From a virus, in IMG/VR virus record IMGVR_UViG_3300009001_000120, positions 1 to 20,675 of that record: a stretch of 20,675 nt of DNA; one strand, given 5' to 3'. The notes beneath the pieces are model-generated. The model searched no databases. It had not been told where the DNA came from and worked only from the letters and a program-made list of their open reading frames with translations. The translations under genes were made by a program, and so were the position numbers. Positions within the stretch are counted from its first letter, which is position 1. Each line of letters begins with the position of its first letter. Below, piece after piece: positions 15,031-20,675 of the stretch.

Positions 15031-18000
15031 TTATGCAACTGCTTGGGCCAATACTAAACCTCTCCATGTTGTACCGCCATCTCTTGTAAAGAAGCCAAGA
15101 ATATCCAAACCGGATGTGGTAAGAGTAGGTGCAGTTGCTGCCGCCCATGTTACACCAGAGAACCAGTTAACTGTAGCCGAACCACCATTTGTCAGTTCAA
15201 GAATAAACGAACTGACATTACCTGAAGAAGCTACATTACTAACTGTAAATGTAGTTGTACCGGAAATTGTTTTACTAAAGTAATTAGCAGTACTTAGATC
15301 AATATCCGATGCACCGATTGCACTATATGTTTCAACGACAGCACCGATTGTAATGTCGTTATTCGCCAGTAGTGCAAGAGTATGTACCGAATCCAAGAAA
15401 TCAGCAGTGCTGTATGTTGTTTGATTGCTTTGAATATAACTAGCATTAATCACACCAGTAACGGTTGTGCTATCCAGGTAATTAGCATCATTAGTAAATT
15501 CACTTACATTGGAATAAGTCGTTTGATTAGCTTGGATATATGCCGCATTAATAACGCCTTGAACTGTTGTTGAATCCAGGTAGTTTGCATCATTGGTAAA
15601 TGTACTAATAGGTAATGCAGTAGCAAGAGAAATTGCCGTAGCCGAGTCAATACCATTATCACCAATAAACTCTGAAATTGAGATATAATCATTGCTATCT
15701 GCAGCAGATACAAGTGTAATTGATGTACCATTTGTTGCTGTATAATCATCACTATCTTTTAGCAATACACCATTTCTAAACACCATGATTTTACCTGGTG
15801 TGTAGGTACGTGCAAATACTGTTTGACCAAATACAGCAGATGAGTCTGTAACATCAATACCTAGTCTACCGGAGATTGATTGATAACCACCGAAGGCAGA
15901 GATGGAAATTACGTCAGCACTATCAGCACCAAATGTAAGTGTTACTGTATTTGAACTTGCCGTATAGTCATCGGTAGATAACAATACACCATTTCTAAAT
16001 ACTTGTATTAGGCCAGATGATGCAAATGTAAGGGTAGCACCATTTACATCAGTACCACTAAAGATGGTATCGCCACTATCAGCTTCATAAGTATATGTGG
16101 TAACACCTAAAGTACCTACAGTAGTAGAACCACCAGCAGATTGTCTTGCTTGAACATAAGCTGAATCAATTAGATCTATAACAAGTGCTGAATCAAGACC
16201 ACCGCCGCTGCTTTGTGCAACCCAATCATAATCACTACCAGTCCAACTTAGTACTTCACCAGCTCCTGCTGTACCAGTATTTAAATGATTATCAATAACA
16301 TCTAGAACAGTAGTACTATCTAGTGTTCCACTACCACCACCGGAAATACTTAGATCACCACTTCCAAGAAGTGAATTGCCATTTACTGTCTTGATATTTG
16401 TGCCAGAGACTAGTAGTGCTTGAACGGTTGAACCAATGGCTGATGTTATTGCAGTATTAGCAAGAGTTGTTGCACCAGCAGAATCCGGAAAATCAGCAGT
16501 ACTATATGTAATTTGATTTGCCTGAATATAACTTGCATCAATAACATTCTGAACTGTCGTGCTGTCAAGATAATTGGCATCATTAGTAAATTCAGATACG
16601 TTCGTATATGTCGTCTGATTTGCCTGAATATACGTTGCGTCAATGACACCAGTAACAGTCGAGGAATCAAGGAATGAATTTTCGTTGAAGATTACAATAT
16701 CTCCAACCATTCCAGAGTGTACTGTACATTGATAGACCAATGAATTAGGTGCATTCATTGGCACTGTAAAGATTACATCACCAACTTGAGCTCCGTTATT
16801 GGTTACACCGTCACTATATGCTGAACCACCATCTGACAATCTGATTTGGAATGGATGGCTAGATGCGTTAACACTAAACTTATATGTCTTACCTCTTGCA
16901 AGATATAGTGTAGGATTATCTACAGTTGATGGGAATCCATCACCACTAAATGTATAGGCGGATGAGCCATTATTAACAACACCAAAAATTGTCTCTGCTG
17001 GTCTTCTTGCTTCAATATATGCAGAATCAATTACAGGTATAGATATCGAATCAAACGATAGTGTACCTTCACCATTTGTTTTTAAGAATTGACCTGTAGT
17101 ACCATCACTTGTTGGAAACTTATAGGCATTGTTAAATGTAATAGCACCACTATCATTACCATCAATCTTAAATTGCACATCGTCATTTGAACTGGCTTCA
17201 ACTGATGTACCGTCTGTGGTAACTGCAACGGTAAACTGTGTTCTGTTGGCATTATTGGTGTTGTCAAAAGCAAACTGTCCACCGACAATAAGTGCTGAAC
17301 CATTGTAGAATTCGTGGTTACTTCTAAATAGATAATCACCTGATTGTATAGCACTTGGTGAGGAAATTGTACCTCTGTATCTTCTTGTTCTTACATCTGG
17401 AGCGTCAGCACTATTATTGTACTGTTCCATACGGATCTGTGCTGTTTGAGCACCTTCACCTGTCATATGTAGTGTTACTTCAGGTGAAGTTTGGTTAATA
17501 CCTAGATAGTTACTAGCAGGGTCCACCGACAGTGTCGTATCTTGTATTAAATTATTACTGTCGCCCACAATCACAAAAGCGTTTTGTGTGGTTAAGTTAT
17601 CAGCACGTAGGCTATTACCTGTGAGATTTCCAGTGACTGTTAATTCTGAAAGTGATGCAGAATCTCCAGTAGAGATATAATTGGCATCATTAGTAAATTC
17701 AGATACATTCGTATATGTAGTTTGATTTGCTTGGATATATGTGGCATCTACAACATCTAGAACAGTAGTACTATCTAAATAATTTGCTGAATTAACAAAT
17801 GATATATCAATCTCGTTGCCACCGGCATCAGTGATGATTCGAATACCGTTATTACCTACTAGATTGAGAGTATCATTAGCATTATCAGCAGTAACTGTAG
17901 TTTGGCCAGTTATTGCAATATTACCAAATGCATTTGCCTCGTTGGCTGTAATAACTGATACGGCTGTAGTACTATCCAAATAGTTAGCATCATTTGTAAA

Positions 18001-19071
18001 TGTACTAACCGGCAAGGACTGGACCCAATCAGAGTCAGCCATACCATTAATTAATTTTACAAGAGAACTATAGGCTTGTGAATCATTATTAAGAGCATTA
18101 GCAATTTCTTCAAGCGTGTCTAATGTACCAGGCGCACTTCCGATTAGATTATTAATTTGTGTTGTAACGTATGCAGAGTCTACAAAATCACTTGTGTTGT
18201 AAGTAATTTGCCTAGCTTGTACATACGCAGCATCTACAACATTTTCAACGGTTGTAGAATCTAGAAAATCTGATGTATTATAGGTCGTTTGTCTGGCCTG
18301 AACATATGCTGCGTCAACATGCCCTTGAACCAAAGTACCGGCATTTGCTTCATGCCAAATTGTGTATTCACCAGTTGAAGTACCAATGCTATCAGTTCCG
18401 GTATCAACGGAGGTTGCAAGAAGAAATTTTAATCCGTTAGAATCCTTTGCTTGAAAAATAATTTGATCTTCAGCATCAGATCCAATACCAATTACAAGTT
18501 TGGCATTTTGCTGATTACCAGAATTATATGCTGGTGATCCTACATTATCGGTATCATCAACACTACGTGGGTGATATTGAATAAATGCTACATCTTTATT
18601 TGTAGCGCCACCGTGGCCAAATAAAATACCTGATCTATACCGCGCGCTATCTTCACTATATCCATTTGGTATATAATTTGGGTCATAATTGTTATTATGG
18701 AGCCATAGTGAAATACCATCTTTTCTAAAATAACCTTGATTTTGAGCAGATGATAAATTTAACGCCGATGTAGGAATTGTGCTACCAACAATTAAACCTT
18801 TACGGGTGTTCAATGTATCAATTGATTCTATTTTAATTTCTACATAAGAAGAATCAATAACATCAGTTACAGTCGAAGAATCTAAATAATTGGCATCATT
18901 TATAAATTCAGAAACATTAGTATATGTGGTATTTGTATCAGTAGCAGAGATAGTAAAAGACGAATCAGTAGAACTAATTGATACGTTCGTGCCAGCAATT
19001 AGATTCAACTTACCTGTTGAATCAAAATATGAACCGGCATTTGATAAGTCTAAATTTCTTCTCTTAGTCAT
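15031..19071 (-). CDS. Long tail fibre with repeat shaft and embedded cupredoxin-like domain
   Basis: This is a 1346-aa fibre. I chose ATG 19069-19071 (MTKRRNLDLSNAG) over a TTG 12 bases upstream because a GGA site lies 7 bases before it. The N-terminal segment resembles the 63-aa mini-protein. More than ten shaft units (NDANYLDSTTV, VIDATYIQANQ, VDAAYVQARQ, TYNTSDFLDS) link globular domains: residues ~60-220, a region with LGINQTSPEVTLHMTG (~500-680), a cupredoxin-like domain (~693-797), a tandem pair with VFRNGVLL (V1024 and V1097), and a C-terminal domain (DGGTTWRGLVLAQAVA) shared with the partial fibre gene upstream. It is probably a trimeric host-recognition fibre. The late promoter at 19096-19103 lies 25 bases before the ATG, so it likely heads the transcript of the adhesin block. 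Confidence 0.93.
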   Translation of the reverse strand: MTKRRNLDLSNAGSYFDSTGKLNLIAGTNVSISSTDSSFTISATDTNTTYTNVSEFINDANYLDSSTVTDVIDSSYVEIKIESIDTLNTRKGLIVGSTIPTSALNLSSAQNQGYFRKDGISLWLHNNNYDPNYIPNGYSEDSARYRSGILFGHGGATNKDVAFIQYHPRSVDDTDNVGSPAYNSGNQQNAKLVIGIGSDAEDQIIFQAKDSNGLKFLLATSVDTGTDSIGTSTGEYTIWHEANAGTLVQGHVDAAYVQARQTTYNTSDFLDSTTVENVVDAAYVQARQITYNTSDFVDSAYVTTQINNLIGSAPGTLDTLEEIANALNNDSQAYSSLVKLINGMADSDWVQSLPVSTFTNDANYLDSTTAVSVITANEANAFGNIAITGQTTVTADNANDTLNLVGNNGIRIITDAGGNEIDISFVNSANYLDSTTVLDVVDATYIQANQTTYTNVSEFTNDANYISTGDSASLSELTVTGNLTGNSLRADNLTTQNAFVIVGDSNNLIQDTTLSVDPASNYLGINQTSPEVTLHMTGEGAQTAQIRMEQYNNSADAPDVRTRRYRGTISSPSAIQSGDYLFRSNHEFYNGSALIVGGQFAFDNTNNANRTQFTVAVTTDGTSVEASSNDDVQFKIDGNDSGAITFNNAYKFPTSDGTTGQFLKTNGEGTLSFDSISIPVIDSAYIEARRPAETIFGVVNNGSSAYTFSGDGFPSTVDNPTLYLARGKTYKFSVNASSHPFQIRLSDGGSAYSDGVTNNGAQVGDVIFTVPMNAPNSLVYQCTVHSGMVGDIVIFNENSFLDSSTVTGVIDATYIQANQTTYTNVSEFTNDANYLDSTTVQNVIDASYIQANQITYSTADFPDSAGATTLANTAITSAIGSTVQALLVSGTNIKTVNGNSLLGSGDLSISGGGSGTLDSTTVLDVIDNHLNTGTAGAGEVLSWTGSDYDWVAQSSGGGLDSALVIDLIDSAYVQARQSAGGSTTVGTLGVTTYTYEADSGDTIFSGTDVNGATLTFASSGLIQVFRNGVLLSTDDYTASSNTVTLTFGADSADVISISAFGGYQSISGRLGIDVTDSSAVFGQTVFARTYTPGKIMVFRNGVLLKDSDDYTATNGTSITLVSAADSNDYISISEFIGDNGIDSATAISLATALPISTFTNDANYLDSTTVQGVINAAYIQANQTTYSNVSEFTNDANYLDSTTVTGVINASYIQSNQTTYSTADFLDSVHTLALLANNDITIGAVVETYSAIGASDIDLSTANYFSKTISGTTTFTVSNVASSGNVSSFILELTNGGSATVNWFSGVTWAAATAPTLTTSGLDILGFFTRDGGTTWRGLVLAQAVA
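15655..16110 (-). repeat. Tandem duplicated VFRNGVLL domain in the fibre
   Basis: Two consecutive ~73-residue domains share VFRNGVLL, then DDYTA, then ADS(N/A)D and ISIS(E/A)F. Their VFRNGVLL valines are residues 1024 and 1097 of the fibre. The motif is common in phage fibre proteins, so this is an internal domain duplication. Confidence 0.75.
16570..16599 (-). repeat. 30-base perfect direct repeat, copy A (fibre shaft)
   Basis: Identical over 30 bases to 17677-17706; it encodes the shaft motif VSEFTNDANY and flanking bases. Similar but imperfect copies occur near 15480 and 18886. Confidence 0.85.
16681..16997 (-). other. Cupredoxin-like domain with complete type-1 copper ligand set
   Basis: Fibre residues ~693-797 read like a cupredoxin: a strand ending in LARGKTYKFSVNASSHPFQI and a C-terminal LVYQCTVHSGMVGDIVIF. 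Candidate ligands are H739 (in SSHPF), C782, H785 and M788. The CxxHxxM spacing is that of amicyanin, and the 43-residue distance from the first His to the Cys is within the range seen in plastocyanin and amicyanin. Copper binding itself is inference. Confidence 0.75.
17677..17706 (-). repeat. 30-base perfect direct repeat, copy B (fibre shaft)
   Basis: Matches 16570-16599 base for base, about 1.1 kb away inside the same gene. It is part of the shaft repeat family and long enough to support homologous recombination. Confidence 0.85.
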
Positions 19072-19095
19072 CGATGATTCCAAATAATTCTTTAC

Positions 19096-19103
19096 TATTT
19101 ATA
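19096..19103 (-). promoter_or_regulatory. T4-type late promoter upstream of the long fibre
   Basis: The minus strand reads AACATATAAATAG, an exact TATAAATA late element in the 45-base gap between the propeller gene's stop and the fibre's ATG (25 bases upstream). The flanks are the same as those of the gp13 promoter. Confidence 0.8.
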
Positions 19104-19116
19104 TGTTTCCAAAATA

Positions 19117-20436
19117 TTAAACATTAGGTTTCCACTTAAAAACTACGACATTCATATGTGTTGTGGTTTTATAAGTATAATGAACTAAATATTCATCATT
19201 AGAAGCCCAAGAACCTTGATATGTTACATCACTATCAGCTTGTAATGTTTGCAGTAAACCGCCGGTAGCAAAATCGTAAATATAAATGTGGTCGTCGGTA
19301 TCGGTCCCCTGTTCATTTGCTGAAATTAAAGCTTGTGTACCATTTTTAATTGCAGTAGTTCTTTGACCGAATCTATCTAAATATTGACCGGACCCAGCTG
19401 CTGCTGGGCTTTGGAATCTATAAGCCAAACTACCATCAGATGCATTAAACGCATAAACTTTACCAATTTGGTCAGTACCATCGGTAGAATCCTCATAAAC
19501 GGCAGATACTGCAAAATAATCTGGACCAACAGCATCACGGTTGTAGTTACCATCGGCAAAAAATTCACTTTTACCAGAACCAGCTAATCTGTCGGCCACC
19601 GGTTGTGTCACTTTACCGAGATAAGTACCATTTTCCACATCAAATCTTAAAACAACACCGTTGTTATAATCTTCGTTATTTACACCAGCAACTGAGGCAG
19701 CTGAATCTGCTGGTAAATGTGCGGAATAAGCATAAACAATACCGTCATACATATTAAGTGTCGCACTGCCGCCGGCGCCATATATCCAAAGAGGAGTATT
19801 TTCCAATGCACTTCTAGATAAACCAGGTATTAATGGTGCTACGACATCACCATAAAATATTTCCCGTATTTCATTAAAATTTGAATCATATACATGCAAA
19901 CAACCTTTATATGATAAACCGTCATATGATGATGTATAAGGTTTTAGTGAGGTAATTACCAGGTAATTTCCATCTGTAGCAATCCCACCTCCAAAGGATC
20001 CCGCTGAGGCATCAGAATCATCTAATGATTTAACCGAAGTTAGATTGCTATCAAGCACATGGACCATACCAGTACCACCAACATCGCCCACGCTTCTAAT
20101 ATGTTCTGATATTACATAAAGACCTTTGAATTTTACAAATTGATAACCATAAAACTTACCACCATAAGGTGATACCCCATCAGACATATTTTTAAATGTA
20201 TCACCATTTATTGAAATAGCAATAGCCTTATCTGCACTGCCGTCACTTATTAAAATTTCATTATCTGCTGTAAGTGTAAAATCATCTGCGTTTTGGGCCA
20301 GCGATGAAGCATTTGGTGACGGTGAATCCCAAACTGTATTTACTAAACTAAATCTAGATTCTATCTGCCAGGAATATGGTATGGCAGATAAACCTACTAT
20401 TGGATTAATATTAGATAAACTAGTGAGACGTGGCAT
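19117..20436 (-). CDS. Beta-propeller (FG-GAP/PQQ-like) virion protein
   Basis: This 439-aa protein (MPRLTSLSNINPIVGL...) appears built from about seven similar strand-rich units. The clearest are GKVYAFNASDGSLAYRFQSP followed by YLDRFGQRTTAIKNGTQALI, HIYIYDFATGGLLQTLQ, GVVLRFDVENGTYLGKVTQP, GCLHVYDSNFNEIREI, and GTGMVHVLDSN. The G-x-(V/L)-x-x-(Y/F)-D...G pattern is typical of FG-GAP_2- or PQQ-like beta-propellers. No signal peptide or catalytic motif is visible. In this position, between two fibre genes, a receptor-binding or fibre-associated structural role is likely but inferred. It starts 3 bases after the stop of the upstream fibre gene, so the two are probably co-transcribed. The start ATG is 20434-20436; GGATAA just before it is a weak ribosome site. 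Confidence 0.8.
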   Translation of the reverse strand: MPRLTSLSNINPIVGLSAIPYSWQIESRFSLVNTVWDSPSPNASSLAQNADDFTLTADNEILISDGSADKAIAISINGDTFKNMSDGVSPYGGKFYGYQFVKFKGLYVISEHIRSVGDVGGTGMVHVLDSNLTSVKSLDDSDASAGSFGGGIATDGNYLVITSLKPYTSSYDGLSYKGCLHVYDSNFNEIREIFYGDVVAPLIPGLSRSALENTPLWIYGAGGSATLNMYDGIVYAYSAHLPADSAASVAGVNNEDYNNGVVLRFDVENGTYLGKVTQPVADRLAGSGKSEFFADGNYNRDAVGPDYFAVSAVYEDSTDGTDQIGKVYAFNASDGSLAYRFQSPAAAGSGQYLDRFGQRTTAIKNGTQALISANEQGTDTDDHIYIYDFATGGLLQTLQADSDVTYQGSWASNDEYLVHYTYKTTTHMNVVVFKWKPNV

Positions 20437-20439
20437 ATC

Positions 20440-20675
20440 TTATCCGTAACTAGATAGCTGACCCAACACTGTCCAAGAGCCAGATCTTCTGATTAAAGTG
20501 AATGCCACTAGATCTTTCTTGTTTGCATTACCTGCAGGTGCGCTTCCACCAAACCAATTAATGGTTTGAGCAACACCTCCAACTTGTAATGCGTTAGGAA
20601 TATATGCCGTAGCTCCTTGATCTAAAATAAGCGAAACAACAATCGCTTTACCATTTGTCGTTGGGAAATTGGTAA
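20440..20675 (-). CDS. C-terminal end of a tail-fibre-like protein (5' end outside window)
   Basis: This open frame enters from the right edge and ends at TAA 20440-20442, giving 77 residues ending RRSGSWTVLGQLSSYG. The visible part (AIVVSLILDQGATAYIPNAL, then AQTINWFGGSAPAGNANKKD, then LVAFTLIRRSG) parallels the C-terminal domain of the 1346-aa fibre (SFILELTNGGSATVNWFSG, then DILGFFTRDGGTTWRG). It is therefore probably the distal end of another fibre or structural protein. Nothing can be said about its N-terminal part. The stop lies 3 bases before the propeller gene's ATG. Confidence 0.85.
   Translation of the reverse strand, partial: TNFPTTNGKAIVVSLILDQGATAYIPNALQVGGVAQTINWFGGSAPAGNANKKDLVAFTLIRRSGSWTVLGQLSSYG

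Noticed and set aside
15031-19071. Diversity-generating retroelement variable region in the fibre C-terminus
   Set aside because: No reverse transcriptase gene or template-like near-repeat was seen; the C-terminal similarity to the partial fibre gene is protein-level homology, not an A-specific mutated repeat. A template outside the window cannot be excluded.
19072-19083. TTG start giving a 1350-aa fibre
   Set aside because: No ribosome site at the TTG; the ATG 12 bases downstream has a GGA site at suitable spacing.
1-20675. tRNA genes, CRISPR arrays, insertion sequences, integrase or att sites
   Set aside because: None was recognised on either strand; coding density is nearly complete and the only repeats are in-frame fibre repeats.

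Overview
The window looks like part of the late, virion-structural region of a marine T4-like myovirus. Every convincing gene is on the minus strand, so transcription runs from high to low coordinates. The evidence is an uninterrupted T4-type core in T4 order (gp13, gp14, gp15, gp16, an extra small gene, gp17, gp18, gp19, gp20), very tight gene packing with several TAATG stop/start overlaps, AT-rich DNA, and three TATAAATA late-promoter elements. The fibre repeats (NDANYLDSTTV, VIDATYIQANQ, VDAAYVQARQ) and small adhesin genes are of a kind I associate with marine cyanophage- and pelagiphage-like T4 relatives. The host cannot be fixed from this window; no metabolic genes, tRNAs, integrase or reverse transcriptase are visible.

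Layout in transcription order. (1) 20675-11030 is a host-recognition block: the 3' end of a fibre gene; a beta-propeller protein; a 1346-aa tail fibre; a 622-aa protein with STAWD repeats; a tail-fibre-assembly-chaperone-like protein; a 62-aa miniature fibre-like protein; a 117-aa MANPN protein; a discoidin-like (F5/8 C) protein; and a 130-aa alpha/beta protein of unknown role. (2) 10954-8522 holds the neck and tail-completion genes gp13, gp14 and gp15. (3) 8519-6302 holds DNA packaging: gp16, a small acidic protein, and gp17. (4) 6228-2279 holds tail sheath gp18, tail tube gp19 and portal gp20. (5) 2279-1 is a second adhesin cassette: a 63-aa miniature protein, a second MANPN protein, and a large IPT/Ig-like/LamG-like adhesin running off the left edge. 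The prohead protease gp21, which follows the portal in T4, is not within the 2.3 kb downstream of gp20.

How it works together: the late promoters at 19096-19103, 10985-10992 and 6291-6298 lie just upstream of the long fibre, gp13 and gp18, dividing the region into fibre/adhesin, neck-packaging and tail-portal units. The most unusual points are a cupredoxin-like domain with a complete set of type-1 copper ligands (H739, C782, H785, M788) inside the fibre, and a small-protein/MANPN-protein/GRRG-adhesin cassette present twice about 10 kb apart. No stretch over 300 bases lacks a gene; the longest gaps are about 75 bases and carry promoter elements.
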